A DNA stretch of 64,000 nt from Thermoflexus sp. (GCF_034432235.1 NZ_DAOUCJ010000111.1:1-64000); one strand, 5' to 3'. Shown: positions 8,139 to 17,467, counted from the first letter of the stretch. A program made the numbers and translations. Notes: generated from the letters alone by a model not told the origin.

Positions 8139-8681
8139 TCACTCCACCAGATACCCTCGTTGCCGCAGCGCCTCCCGCGCCCGTTCCAGGGTCTCCGGAT
8201 TCCGCGCCTCCAGGGTGTGCAGATGCAGCCCGCCGGTCAGCTCGCTCAACAACCGGGCCCCGGTCCGCCGCAGCGCTTCCATGAACTGACGGACATCCTC
8301 GCGGGAAGCGATGTGCAGGCTTCCCCGCAGTTCTCCGTAGATCGCGTGCTCCACGATCACGTCCACCACCTCCACCCCCAGATCCACCAGGAGCGTCAGC
8401 TCGTCCTCGGTCTGATCCGGGGTATGGCGGACCGCCACCAGCATCCGATGGGCCGGCCGGGCGCTGGGGAGACAGTATCCCCGGGGCGTGGCCAGGATCT
8501 CCACGCCGGCCGCCCGCAATACCGCGATATCCTGCACGATGATCTGCCGGCTGGTCCCCAGGCGCTGGGCCAGCTCCGAACCGGTGAGCGGCCGGCCGGC
8601 CGTTCGCAGCAACTCCAGGATCTGCGCCCGACGGGCCTCCGGGCCCGCGAGGCGTTCCGCGGGCTTCCCCTGAACGGCCAT
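8139..8681 (-). CDS. niaR: NiaR-type niacin-responsive transcriptional repressor
   Basis: 180 residues: N-terminal winged HTH (about 18-70, 'ILELLRTAGRPLTGSELAQRL', 'SRQIIVQDIAVLRAAG') and a C-terminal 3H domain (about 85-178). The three conserved histidines that name the 3H domain are seen in 'VEHAIYGEL', 'SLHIASRED' and 'GGLHLHTLE'. Family members bind nicotinic acid and repress niacin uptake and NAD salvage. Middle gene of pncA-niaR-niaP, 10 bp after pncA. The likely operator is the palindrome at 9328-9357. Confidence 0.9.
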   Translation of the reverse strand: MAVQGKPAERLAGPEARRAQILELLRTAGRPLTGSELAQRLGTSRQIIVQDIAVLRAAGVEILATPRGYCLPSARPAHRMLVAVRHTPDQTEDELTLLVDLGVEVVDVIVEHAIYGELRGSLHIASREDVRQFMEALRRTGARLLSELTGGLHLHTLEARNPETLERAREALRQRGYLVE

Positions 8682-8691
8682 TCTCCCCCCT

Positions 8692-9306
8692 TCAAGCGGT
8701 CACTGGGGAGCGCACCCGGAGGGCATCCACCGTGGTCAGCGTGCCCCGGAACAGGAAGGCGGTCTGGCGGTTGGCCGCTTCCATGTCGAAAGGATGGAGA
8801 GCGGAGGTCGCATCGACGGGAAGGATCACGTGGAACCAGCGCAGGGCCGCGCTGGCCGCCGTGTAGTGCACGCAGATGCTGGCCACCGTGCCGCAGATCA
8901 CCAGATCGCGGATCCCCCGAAGCCGGAGCTCGTGCTCCAGGGGCGTGCCGTAGAAAGCGTCATAGCGCCGCTTGGGAAGGATCAGCTCCCCTTCCCGGGG
9001 CTTCAGATCGTCCACGATCTCCCAGCCCCATGTGCCCGCCAGACAGTGCTCTCCCCAGATCGGGAACTCCGGATCTCCCGGATAATGGGTGTCCTGGGTG
9101 AAGACCACGAACATCCCGCTGGAGCGGGCCAGGTCCAGGAGCTTGCGGATCTTCGGGACTGTGGCCGGGGCATCCGGGACGAAGAGCTTGCCCTGGGGGT
9201 GGACGAAATCGTTCTGCATATCCACGATGATCAGCGCCGATGTCCGGGGATCGATCTCCACGGAGGGAGCCAGGGAATATTCCGGAACCTCCACCATCCG
9301 CGCCAT
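8692..9306 (-). CDS. pncA: Nicotinamidase (isochorismatase-like cysteine hydrolase)
   Basis: 204 residues. Catalytic triad of the family is visible: Asp in 'IIVDMQNDF', Lys in 'LPKRRYDAF', Cys in 'GTVASICVHYTA'. Expected to hydrolyse nicotinamide to nicotinate for NAD salvage, in the cytoplasm; neighbours niaR and niaP support this over other isochorismatase-like roles. ATG 9306 (MARMVEVPEY) is preceded by AGGAGG. Upstream in-frame ATGs (to 9342) fall within the putative operator and promoter and are rejected. Confidence 0.87.
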   Translation of the reverse strand: MARMVEVPEYSLAPSVEIDPRTSALIIVDMQNDFVHPQGKLFVPDAPATVPKIRKLLDLARSSGMFVVFTQDTHYPGDPEFPIWGEHCLAGTWGWEIVDDLKPREGELILPKRRYDAFYGTPLEHELRLRGIRDLVICGTVASICVHYTAASAALRWFHVILPVDATSALHPFDMEAANRQTAFLFRGTLTTVDALRVRSPVTA

Positions 9307-9327
9307 GGGAGCCTCCTGCTGTTCCAA

Positions 9328-9357
9328 CATGTGACTTGTCAACTGTCATGTCACATG
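9328..9357. promoter_or_regulatory. Probable NiaR operator
   Basis: Perfect 8-bp inverted repeat CATGTGAC (9328-9335) and GTCACATG (9350-9357), 14-bp spacer that itself holds TTGTCAACTG. It overlaps the -10 and start site of the pncA promoter. Link to NiaR is inference from operon content. Confidence 0.6.
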
Positions 9358-9383
9358 GTACTCCCGCGATGCGCTCCTGTCAA
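9355..9383 (-). promoter_or_regulatory. Promoter of pncA-niaR-niaP
   Basis: Minus strand TTGACA (9383-9378), 17-bp spacer, TACCAT (9360-9355). Start predicted near 9348, inside the palindrome at 9328-9357. Confidence 0.75.
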
Positions 9384-9432
9384 CTCGTCCCATCAGGAGG
9401 TGGGAAACGACCCGCCACCTTCTCCCCATATT

Positions 9433-9449
9433 TGTTTCATTCCGAAACA
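9433..9449. promoter_or_regulatory. GlpR-like operator 1
   Basis: TGTTTC-N5-GAAACA, perfect 6-bp arms. The pattern resembles DeoR-family GlpR sites (TGTTCG..CGAACA type). A second copy lies 32 bp downstream, on the same helical face. Confidence 0.5.
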
Positions 9450-9464
9450 TTCTGCGATCAAAAT

Positions 9465-9481
9465 TGTTTCTTTTTGGAACA
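9465..9481. promoter_or_regulatory. GlpR-like operator 2
   Basis: TGTTTC-N5-GGAACA, one mismatch between arms. Together with 9433-9449 it precedes the glycerol operon. No GlpR gene is present in the window. Confidence 0.45.
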
Positions 9482-9693
9482 TCATGGACGAAAGGCTTGC
9501 GGAGGAGCGGGCCAGTGATTCAAGATAGAAGGTGGACTTGTTGATCCAGATTTGGGGAAAGGAGGTGTGGGAGACGCGAGGGTGTGGCGGATCGTTGAGC
9601 GGCGTGGGATTGCGGACGGATCCACCGTCCTGCGCGGTGGGGTCAGCGCGGAACCATCGATCGAAACCCCTCATTCACGAAAGGAGCGCAGCC

Positions 9694-10401
9694 ATGGCAC
9701 CCTGGGTGGCGGAGATCATCGGCACGATGATCCTCATCCTCCTGGGCGACGGCGTAGTGGCCAACGTCGTCCTGGGCAAGACCAAGGGCCAGGCCTCGGG
9801 GTGGATCGTGATCACCACGGGGTGGGCCATGGCGGTGGCCATGGCCGTGTATGCGGTGGGCCGCATCAGCGGGGCCCACATCAACCCGGCTGTGACCATC
9901 GCCCTTGCTGCCGTCGGTAAATTCCCATGGTCCGATGTTCCCCTCTACATCGTGGGCCAGTTCATCGGCGCCTTCATCGGCGCGGTGCTGGTCTGGCTGG
10001 CGTATTACCCCCACTGGGCGGAGACGCCGGATCCCGCCCTCAAGCGCGCGGTGTTCTGCACGGCTCCCAACATCCGCAATTACGCGCTGAACCTCCTCAC
10101 CGAGGTCATCGGGACCTTCACGCTGGTCTTTGGGGTTCTGGCTATCGGAGCGAACAAGCTGGCGGATGGTCTCGCTCCTCTGCTGGTGGCTTTCTTGGTG
10201 TGGGCCATCGGCCTCTCCCTGGGCGGACCCACGGGCTATGCCATCAACCCGGCCCGTGACCTCGGGCCGCGCATCGCCCACGCGGTGCTTCCGATCCCGG
10301 GCAAAGGCGACTCCGACTGGGGCTACAGCTGGGTGCCGGTGGTCGGCCCCATCGTGGGCGGCCTGATCGGCGCCTTCCTGTTCGTGGCGCTGGGGATGTA
10401 A
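9694..10401 (+). CDS. glpF: Glycerol facilitator, aquaglyceroporin family
   Basis: 235-residue MIP channel with both NPA boxes, 'GAHINPAVT' and 'GYAINPARD'. Asp after the second NPA-Arg is the aquaglyceroporin hallmark. Six membrane segments plus two half helices are evident. Allows glycerol (and perhaps dihydroxyacetone) entry for the kinases encoded next. ATG 9694 has AAGGAG 7 nt upstream. First gene of a co-directional unit running to 20457. Confidence 0.92.
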   Translation: MAPWVAEIIGTMILILLGDGVVANVVLGKTKGQASGWIVITTGWAMAVAMAVYAVGRISGAHINPAVTIALAAVGKFPWSDVPLYIVGQFIGAFIGAVLVWLAYYPHWAETPDPALKRAVFCTAPNIRNYALNLLTEVIGTFTLVFGVLAIGANKLADGLAPLLVAFLVWAIGLSLGGPTGYAINPARDLGPRIAHAVLPIPGKGDSDWGYSWVPVVGPIVGGLIGAFLFVALGM

Positions 10402-10475
10402 AGGCCATGGGGCCGGTGGGGAAGGCGACCCGCCTCCCCCACCGGTTCCCCCGCGGATCTCCAAGGAGGGCGATC

Positions 10476-11477
<1,002 letters not shown>

Positions 11478-11555
11478 GCGTTCGGGAGGTGGCGGCTGCC
11501 TGCCGCCATCTCCCCTTCCCGATGATCCAATCCCTGAAACGGAGGTGCTTGGACG

Positions 11556-12194
11556 ATGCCGGTGACGCGGGATGATGTCGTGGCCTGGCTGGAGCGTTGC
11601 GCTGCGGTGCTGGAGGAGCATCGGGATTATCTCACGCAGCTGGACGCGGCGATCGGCGATGCCGATCATGGCGTCAACATGGATCGCGGGTTCAAGGCCT
11701 TCATGGCCAAGCTGCCCTCCGTGGCGGATAAGGACATTGGGACCATCCTCAAGACCCTGGGGATGACCCTCGTGGCCACGGTGGGCGGGGCTGGCGGGCC
11801 GCTTTACGGCACGTTCTTCCTGCAGTTAGGCGTGAAGACCGCCAATAAGCTTATGCTGACCCCGGAGGATTGGGCCGAGGCCCTGGAGGCGGGCATTCAG
11901 GGAGTGATCGCCCGCGGCCAGGCCCGCCCGGGCGACAAGACGATGGTCGACGCCCTGCTGCCGGCCCTGGAGGCCTTCCAGGAGGCCATCCGCAATGGGG
12001 ATTCGTTCGGAAAGGCGCTCCAACGGATGGCCGAGGCGGCGGAGCAGGGGATGAAGGCCACGATCCCGATGGTGGCCCGCAAGGGGCGCGCCAGCTATCT
12101 CGGGGAGCGTTCCGCCGGCCACCAGGATCCGGGGGCTACTTCCTCTTATCTCATCCTGAAAGCGGCCGCCGACACGTGGGCCAATGCGACATGA
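11556..12194 (+). CDS. dhaL: Dihydroxyacetone kinase, ADP-binding subunit DhaL
   Basis: 212-residue helical protein. The Mg-ADP ligands are seen as Asp30, Asp35 and Asp37 in 'LDAAIGDADHG', at the same positions as in E. coli DhaL; 'VGGAGGPLYGTFF' and 'KTMVDALLPA' complete the family pattern. Receives phosphate from DhaM and passes it to dihydroxyacetone on DhaK. CGGAGGTG precedes the ATG. Confidence 0.95.
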   Translation: MPVTRDDVVAWLERCAAVLEEHRDYLTQLDAAIGDADHGVNMDRGFKAFMAKLPSVADKDIGTILKTLGMTLVATVGGAGGPLYGTFFLQLGVKTANKLMLTPEDWAEALEAGIQGVIARGQARPGDKTMVDALLPALEAFQEAIRNGDSFGKALQRMAEAAEQGMKATIPMVARKGRASYLGERSAGHQDPGATSSYLILKAAADTWANAT

Positions 12195-12238
12195 CCGGAG
12201 GCGGCTTTCCCCTCAAACGATGATCAGGAGGGATCGCC

Positions 12239-13753
12239 ATGGCGAAGTATGTGATGGCAATTGATCAGGGGACCACCAGCACCCGGGCCATGATCTTTGA
12301 CCACGAGAGCAACGTGGTCGCGTGGGATCAGAAGGAGCACGAGCAGATCTACCCGCAGCCCGGCTGGGTGGAGCACAACCCGATGGAGATCTGGGAGCGG
12401 ACGCAGGAGGTGGTGAAGAACGCCCTGGCCAAGGCCGGGATCACCGGGGCGGACATCGCCGCCATCGGGGTGACCAACCAGCGGGAGACCACCATTGTCT
12501 GGAATAAGCGCACCGGCAAGCCGTATTACAACGCCATCGTCTGGCAGGATACCCGCACCGCCCCGATCTGCGCCCAGCTCCAGCGCGAGGGCTACGAGGC
12601 GATGTATCGGGAGAAGACCGGTCTCCCCATCGCCACCTACTTCTCCGGCCCCAAGCTCCAGTGGATCCTGGATAATGTCCCCGGGGTGCGGGAGGACGCG
12701 GAGAAGGGTGAGGCCCTCTTCGGTAACATCGATACCTGGCTGATCTGGTGGCTGACCGGCGGGCCGGAGGGCGGCGCCCATGTCACCGACGTCTCCAACG
12801 CCAGCCGCACCATGCTGATGAACCTGCGCACGCTGGACTGGGACGATGACATCCTGAAGATCCATCGCATCCCGCGCCAGATGCTGCCCCAGATCCGCCC
12901 CTCCTCGGATCCGGATCTTTACGGCAAGACCCCGAAGGGCGGCCTCCTCGGGGCGGAGGTGCCGGTGTGTGGAGACCTGGGCGATCAGCAGGCCGCTCTG
13001 GTGGGCCAGGCCGGGCTGGAGGTGGGGATGGCCAAGAACACCTACGGCACCGGCTGTTTCCTGCTCCTGAACACCGGCACGAACATGGTTCCCTCCAAGA
13101 GCGGTTTGCTCACCACGGTGGCCTATCAGTTCGGCAAAGGGCCCTGCATCTACGCCCTGGAGGGCTCGATCGCCATCACCGGCGCTCTGGTTCAGTGGAT
13201 GCGGGACAATCTGGGCCTGATCTCCCGGTCGGCGGAGATCGAGGATCTGGCGCGGACGGTGGAGGATAACGGCGGGATCTACTTTGTTCCCTTCTTCTCC
13301 GGCGCTTTCGCCCCTTACTGGCGGCTGGACGCCCGCGGGGTGATCGTCGGCCTCACCCGATACATCAACAAAGGCCACCTCGCCCGCGCGGTCCTGGAGG
13401 CTACGGCCTATCAGACCCGGGATGTGTTCGACGCCATGTATGCGGATTCCGGGATCCGGCTGGCTGAGCTCCGGGTGGACGGCGGGATGGTCTACAATGA
13501 ACTGCTGATGCAATTCCAGGCCGACATCCTGGGCGTGCCGGTGGTCCGGCCGGTGATCGCGGAGACGACCTCCCTGGGCGCGGCCTACGCCGCCGGGATG
13601 GCCGTGGGCTTCTGGAGCGGGCCGGAGCAGATCCGCCAGTACTGGAAAGAGGACAAGCGCTGGCTGCCGAAGATGGATCCCGAGACCCGGGAGAAGCTCT
13701 ACGCCGGGTGGAAGAAGGCCGTCGAGCGCTCCTTCGGCTGGGTGGAGCTCTGA
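12239..13753 (+). CDS. glpK: Glycerol kinase
   Basis: 504-residue FGGY kinase converting glycerol and ATP to sn-glycerol 3-phosphate. N-terminal phosphate loop 'DQGTTSTRAMIFD', 'NQRETTIVWNK', 'GDQQAALVGQAG' and 'KNTYGTGCFLL' are canonical. In low-GC Gram-positives a His in the loop before 'EVPI' is phosphorylated by HPr; here that stretch reads G-G-L-L-G-A-E-V-P, with no His, so direct PTS activation looks unlikely even though ptsH and ptsI are in the unit. AGGAGGG precedes the ATG. Confidence 0.96.
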   Translation: MAKYVMAIDQGTTSTRAMIFDHESNVVAWDQKEHEQIYPQPGWVEHNPMEIWERTQEVVKNALAKAGITGADIAAIGVTNQRETTIVWNKRTGKPYYNAIVWQDTRTAPICAQLQREGYEAMYREKTGLPIATYFSGPKLQWILDNVPGVREDAEKGEALFGNIDTWLIWWLTGGPEGGAHVTDVSNASRTMLMNLRTLDWDDDILKIHRIPRQMLPQIRPSSDPDLYGKTPKGGLLGAEVPVCGDLGDQQAALVGQAGLEVGMAKNTYGTGCFLLLNTGTNMVPSKSGLLTTVAYQFGKGPCIYALEGSIAITGALVQWMRDNLGLISRSAEIEDLARTVEDNGGIYFVPFFSGAFAPYWRLDARGVIVGLTRYINKGHLARAVLEATAYQTRDVFDAMYADSGIRLAELRVDGGMVYNELLMQFQADILGVPVVRPVIAETTSLGAAYAAGMAVGFWSGPEQIRQYWKEDKRWLPKMDPETREKLYAGWKKAVERSFGWVEL

Positions 13754-13800
13754 AGCGGGGGAAGCGCCCGGATCTTTCGAAGTCCAGCCCAGAGTTTCGC

Positions 13801-13829
13801 GTTCGGGCGGGCCCCGGGCCCGCCCGAAC
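13801..13829. repeat. Perfect GC hairpin between glpK and glpA-like gene
   Basis: 13-bp perfect stem (13801-13813 with 13817-13829), 3-nt loop, no T-run. Probably modulates expression of downstream genes by mRNA stability or partial termination. Confidence 0.5.
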
Positions 13830-13854
13830 GCGCCTCTGGAGGAGGAAGATCCCC

Positions 13855-15018
13855 GTGGTGTCCTATCACGTGATGGTGATCGGGGCGGGATCGACCGGAG
13901 CGGCCGTCGCGCACGACCTGGCCCTTCGAGGATTCCGGGTGACGGTGGTGGAGCGGGGCGAGGTCGCCTCGGGGACCTCGGGGCGGAACCACTGTTTGCT
14001 GCACTCCGGGGGACGGTATGCGATGCGGGATCCCGAGTCGGCCCGGGAGTGCATCGAAGAGAACATGATCCTGCGGCGCATCATGCCGGAGGCCCTGGAG
14101 CTCAACGATGGCCTGTTCGTCGCCCTGGACGAGCAGGACCTCTCGTTTAAGGAGCGGTTCCTGGCCGCCTGCGAGGAGTGCGGCATCCCCGCCCGGGAGA
14201 TCCCCGTGAAGCAGGCCCTGGCCATGGAGCCCTATCTCAACCCGAACATCCTGGCGGCCGTCCAGGTCCCGGATGGGGTCTTTGAGCCGTTCCGGTTCTG
14301 TCTCTCCTTCCTGGCGACGGCCAAACGCCACGGCGCCACGGTCCTCACGTATACAGAAGTGGTGGATTTCGTCTTTCATGGTCGGACGGTGGCGGGCGTT
14401 CGGGTGCGGGATCGCCGAACGGGAGAGGAGCGGGTGATCGGGGGCGATATCGTGGTGAACGCCGCCGGGCCGTGGTCCGGAAAGATCGCCGCCATGGCCG
14501 GGGTGGATGTCCCGGTGGTGCCCACCGCGGGAGTGATGATCTCGGTAGGTCGGCGATGGACTCGCATGGTGATCAACCGTCTGAACATGCCCGGCGATGG
14601 GGATATCATCGTCCCCCAGCGTCGCACTGCCATCGTCGGGACCACCTCATGGCGGGTGGAGGATCCGGATTTCATCCCGATCCCGGAGGACCACGTGCGC
14701 CTGCTGCTGGATCGGGCGGAGCGCTTCATCCCCGGCTATACCCGGGGAGGGATCCGGGGGATCTTCGCCGTGGCCCGGCCATTGGTGGGACGGCGAGGGG
14801 TCGCTGTGGACGGGCGGGAGCTTTCCCGCACCTTTGAGTGCTTCGATCACGCGGCCGACGGGGTGGAGGGCTTTGTGACCATCACCGGTGGGAAGATGAC
14901 CACGGCGCGGGCGATGGCGGAGAAAGCGGTCGATGTGGTGTGCGCCAAGCTGGGGCTGGAAATCCCGTGCCGGACCCGTGAGGTGCCCCTGCTTTCTTAT
15001 CGGGCGTTCTTCGAATAG
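13855..15018 (+). CDS. glpA: FAD-dependent glycerol-3-phosphate dehydrogenase, GlpA-like catalytic subunit
   Basis: 387 residues, DAO-type flavoprotein. Dinucleotide motif 'VMVIGAGSTGAAVAHDLALRG', then 'GTSGRNHCLLHSGGRYA' and 'ESARECIEENMIL', which match the anaerobic GlpA subfamily; 'VTITGGKMTTARAMAE' closes the FAD site. It lacks the C-terminal Bfd-like Fe-S extension of E. coli GlpA. Oxidises glycerol 3-phosphate to dihydroxyacetone phosphate and must pass electrons on; no GlpB/GlpC follow, but SdhB/C/D-like genes do. GTG 13855 is set by GGAGGAGG at 13838-13845 (GTG 13858 is possible). Confidence 0.88.
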   Translation: MVSYHVMVIGAGSTGAAVAHDLALRGFRVTVVERGEVASGTSGRNHCLLHSGGRYAMRDPESARECIEENMILRRIMPEALELNDGLFVALDEQDLSFKERFLAACEECGIPAREIPVKQALAMEPYLNPNILAAVQVPDGVFEPFRFCLSFLATAKRHGATVLTYTEVVDFVFHGRTVAGVRVRDRRTGEERVIGGDIVVNAAGPWSGKIAAMAGVDVPVVPTAGVMISVGRRWTRMVINRLNMPGDGDIIVPQRRTAIVGTTSWRVEDPDFIPIPEDHVRLLLDRAERFIPGYTRGGIRGIFAVARPLVGRRGVAVDGRELSRTFECFDHAADGVEGFVTITGGKMTTARAMAEKAVDVVCAKLGLEIPCRTREVPLLSYRAFFE

Positions 15019-15117
15019 GGGCTGGGCCGGCCCGTCAGGGGGTTTTTCCTTCCCGAAGGCCTGAAGGGCCATCCTGCCTTCTCGATCGAAGCCGGACGGC
15101 GCAGGTCCGATTCCATC

Positions 15118-15855
15118 ATGCGGAGGAACCCGCGAATGCCCACATGGCAGCTGCATCTGCTCCGGGGGCGTCCGGGAGGCTCCCCTCGGCTGGAAACCTA
15201 TTCCGTGGAGCTTCCGGCAGGAAGCTATCTCATTGACGCGGTGGAGAAGATCTGGGCGGAGCAGGATCGCACCCTGCTTTTCCGGCACGCCTGTCATCAT
15301 GCTTCATGCGGCGCATGTGGGGTGCGGGTGAACGGCCGTGAACGCCTCATGTGCATCACCCCGCTCCATGAGTTCTCCCCAGACCAGCCGATCCGGGTGG
15401 AGCCGTTGCGGCATTTCCCCTGGCTGGGCGATCTCCTCGTGGATGTCTCGCCTATGATGCGACGGATGGCGGAGGTGGGGTTCGCCATCATCCGCCAGGA
15501 TGAGCTCACGGCGGATCGCCCGTTGCCGGAGGGGATCGAGCGGATCACCCGCTTTGAGGACTGCATCGAATGCGGGCTGTGTCTCTCGGCGTGTCCGGTG
15601 ATGGCAGCCGATGAGGCTTACCTGGGGCCGGCGACCCTGGCCGCTATCGAGCGAATGCTGACGGAGCCCCGCGGCGGGGATGCCGCCCGGCTGCGAACGC
15701 TGGCCGATGATCCGCATGGGGCCTGGCGCTGTCACTCCGCGATGGAATGCACGGCGGTTTGCCCATCGAATGTGGATCCCGCCTCCGCGATCGGGCGTTT
15801 GCGCCGTCGCCTGATCGTGGAGAAGCTCCGGCGCTGGATAGGAGGTGGGCGATGA
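15118..15855 (+). CDS. sdhB: Succinate dehydrogenase/fumarate reductase-type iron-sulfur subunit
   Basis: 245 residues with all three SdhB clusters: [2Fe-2S] ligands in 'RHACHHASCGACGVRV' plus a later Cys in 'RLMCIT'; [4Fe-4S] in 'CIECGLCLSACP'; third cluster in 'CHSAMECTAVCPSNVDP'. It normally wires a flavoprotein to a membrane quinone site. No SdhA is encoded nearby; the preceding flavoprotein is GlpA-like. An alternative start at ATG 15136 would give MPTWQLH. Overlaps the next gene by 4 nt (ATGA). Confidence 0.9.
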   Translation: MRRNPRMPTWQLHLLRGRPGGSPRLETYSVELPAGSYLIDAVEKIWAEQDRTLLFRHACHHASCGACGVRVNGRERLMCITPLHEFSPDQPIRVEPLRHFPWLGDLLVDVSPMMRRMAEVGFAIIRQDELTADRPLPEGIERITRFEDCIECGLCLSACPVMAADEAYLGPATLAAIERMLTEPRGGDAARLRTLADDPHGAWRCHSAMECTAVCPSNVDPASAIGRLRRRLIVEKLRRWIGGGR

Positions 15856-16241
15856 AGGAAGCGCCGCGCTGGAAGCGCGCCAGCGGATGGATCGACATGC
15901 GGGGCCGCCGGGAGGGCGGGCTGGCCTTCCTGCTCATGCGCCTAACGGGCATTGGCCTGGTGATTTACCTGTTCCTCCATCTGTATGTGTTGCGGTTGCT
16001 CGCCCAGGGGCCGGAGGCCTGGGATGCTTTCATCGCCATGGCGAAGTCCCCGCTTTTTCTGGCGCTGGATGGCCTCCTGATCCTGGGGATCCTGTATCAC
16101 GGGCTGAACGGAGTTCGGGTGACCCTTCTGGGTCTGGGGATCGGCGTGCCCTATCAGGCCTGGCTGTTCTGGGGAGTGGTCGCCCTGACCCTGCTGATGA
16201 CCACGATCGCCGGGTACGCGATTTTCACGATCGCCGGCTGA
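15852..16241 (+). CDS. sdhC: Succinate dehydrogenase-type cytochrome b subunit, SdhC-like
   Basis: 129 residues, three membrane segments. Starts with a basic amphipathic part and 'GLAFLLMRLTGIGLVIYLFLHLYVL', a typical SdhC pattern (given in pieces: LLMRLTGIGLVIYLFLH). His in 'LFLHLY' and in 'ILYHGLNGVRV' are candidate haem b ligands. The ATG overlaps the sdhB stop, which fixes the start and shows translational coupling. Confidence 0.85.
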   Translation: MKEAPRWKRASGWIDMRGRREGGLAFLLMRLTGIGLVIYLFLHLYVLRLLAQGPEAWDAFIAMAKSPLFLALDGLLILGILYHGLNGVRVTLLGLGIGVPYQAWLFWGVVALTLLMTTIAGYAIFTIAG

Positions 16242-16405
16242 AGGGGACCTGCCGCACGTCCGGCGCTTCCCCCGTTCGATGGCGAGCTCGCCTCGGAGGG
16301 GGCTTTCCCGGAGCGTCGGGCCTTCTCCCCCGCTTTGGGGGAAAGGAAAGGGGGGCGGAGCCTGCTCTCCGGGAGGTCTGGATCCTCTATTTCGGGGGCC
16401 TTACG

Positions 16406-16735
16406 ATGTGGATCTGGCAAGCGTTCACCGGGTTGCTGCTGCTGGTCCTGTTAACGCTTCATATGGTTTTCAACCATTTTGTGGTGGAAGGCGGCCTGCG
16501 GACCTATCGGGATGTGGTGGCGTATCTATCCCATCCTGTTGTGTTCGCCTGGGAGATCCTCTTCCTGGTGGTGGTCACCGCCCACGCCCTGATGGGGGTG
16601 CGAGCCATCCTCCTGGATCTGGGGATCGGGCCGCGAACGGATCGCTGGTTGAAACGGGGCCTGACCTTGTTCGGCCTTCTGATCATCAGCTATGGGGTGT
16701 GGCTCTCGTGGTGGATTCGATCCCGGGGCGCCTGA
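16406..16735 (+). CDS. sdhD: Succinate dehydrogenase-type membrane anchor, SdhD-like
   Basis: 109 residues, three membrane segments, with His in 'LTLHMVFNHFV' and in 'VTAHALMGVRAILLDLG'; the last stretch is characteristic of complex II anchors. Follows sdhC after 164 bp that hold a CTCCCCC..GGGGGAA hairpin. ATG 16406 is chosen because it gives normal SdhD length; the ribosome-binding site is weak. Confidence 0.78.
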   Translation: MWIWQAFTGLLLLVLLTLHMVFNHFVVEGGLRTYRDVVAYLSHPVVFAWEILFLVVVTAHALMGVRAILLDLGIGPRTDRWLKRGLTLFGLLIISYGVWLSWWIRSRGA

Positions 16736-17376
16736 TCCGCGATTGGGAGCTGTTGTGGGCTCCTTATGAGGAGGAAGTTTACGATGGGATCCTGGACCGG
16801 CTCAGGCCAGGGGAACGGGTGCTGGACATCGGGGCCGGGGATCTTCGGCTTTCGCTGCGGATGGCCGGGCGAGGGTGCCCGGTGGTGGCGGTGGAACGCC
16901 AGTGGGCCCTGCTGGCCCGTGGGATGCGCACCCTGGGGATCCTCCCCGAAGCCCTGCGATGGGAGCAACCCTTTCCGCTCTCGGATCGGTTGATCATCGT
17001 CTGGGCGGACGCGCGAACCTGGCCTTTTCCCCCGGTGGAAACGGCGGTCCTCCTGATGCGGCATTGTGCCACCTTCTCTCTCTACATCCGTAAACTTCGC
17101 GCTGCGGGTTGCCGCCGCCTCTTCACCAACGCCCGTTGGCGGATGGGGGTGGAGGAGATCGATCTGGGGCCTGCCCTTTCTTTTGAAAAGGTCCCACCGG
17201 GCTGGTATGCTTGCCGGTGCGGGGCGGTCGGTTTTCGCGAGGGACTGCCGGAGCAAATCGATGCGATGGTCCTGGAACGGATCTGGGAAGTGGAGGAATG
17301 CCCGGCGTGCGGAACGGGCAAAGGGCAGGCGTCCGATGCCGGTGGATCGGGTGAGGGCGCTTCCTTCCATCGCTGA
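16708..17376 (+). CDS. SAM-dependent methyltransferase-like protein with Cys pairs near the C-terminus
   Basis: About 222 residues. The class I methyltransferase motif I is clear, 'GERVLDIGAGDLRLSLRMA', with acidic 'VVAVERQW' at the end of strand 2. C-terminal part has 'WYACRCGAVGF' and 'EECPACGTG', two Cys pairs that could bind zinc. It overlaps the end of sdhD by 28 nt. Target unknown; nothing in the unit suggests one. GTG 16708 and GTG 16711 are equally plausible starts. Confidence 0.6.
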   Translation: MVDSIPGRLIRDWELLWAPYEEEVYDGILDRLRPGERVLDIGAGDLRLSLRMAGRGCPVVAVERQWALLARGMRTLGILPEALRWEQPFPLSDRLIIVWADARTWPFPPVETAVLLMRHCATFSLYIRKLRAAGCRRLFTNARWRMGVEEIDLGPALSFEKVPPGWYACRCGAVGFREGLPEQIDAMVLERIWEVEECPACGTGKGQASDAGGSGEGASFHR

Positions 17377-17467
17377 CACGTAGAAGAGCGGGGGGACGCC
17401 GACGGCGCCTGTTCGCTCCTCAAAGCGCCCAATGGAAACACCATGAATCCAGCGAGGTGGAGTGGCC

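Larger units (their letters stand above)
9307..9693. other. Divergent regulatory region pncA / glycerol operon
   Basis: Contains the pncA promoter and operator on one side and two GlpR-like palindromes on the other. I could not settle the glycerol operon promoter; a TTGCGG at about 9497 with an AAGATA-like -10 near 9523 is weak. Leader ORFs around 9532-9690 show no family features. Confidence 0.5.

Noticed and set aside
15118..16735. Ordinary succinate dehydrogenase operon
   Set aside because: No SdhA gene is in reach, and the gene order sits inside a glycerol unit; kept instead as a finding.
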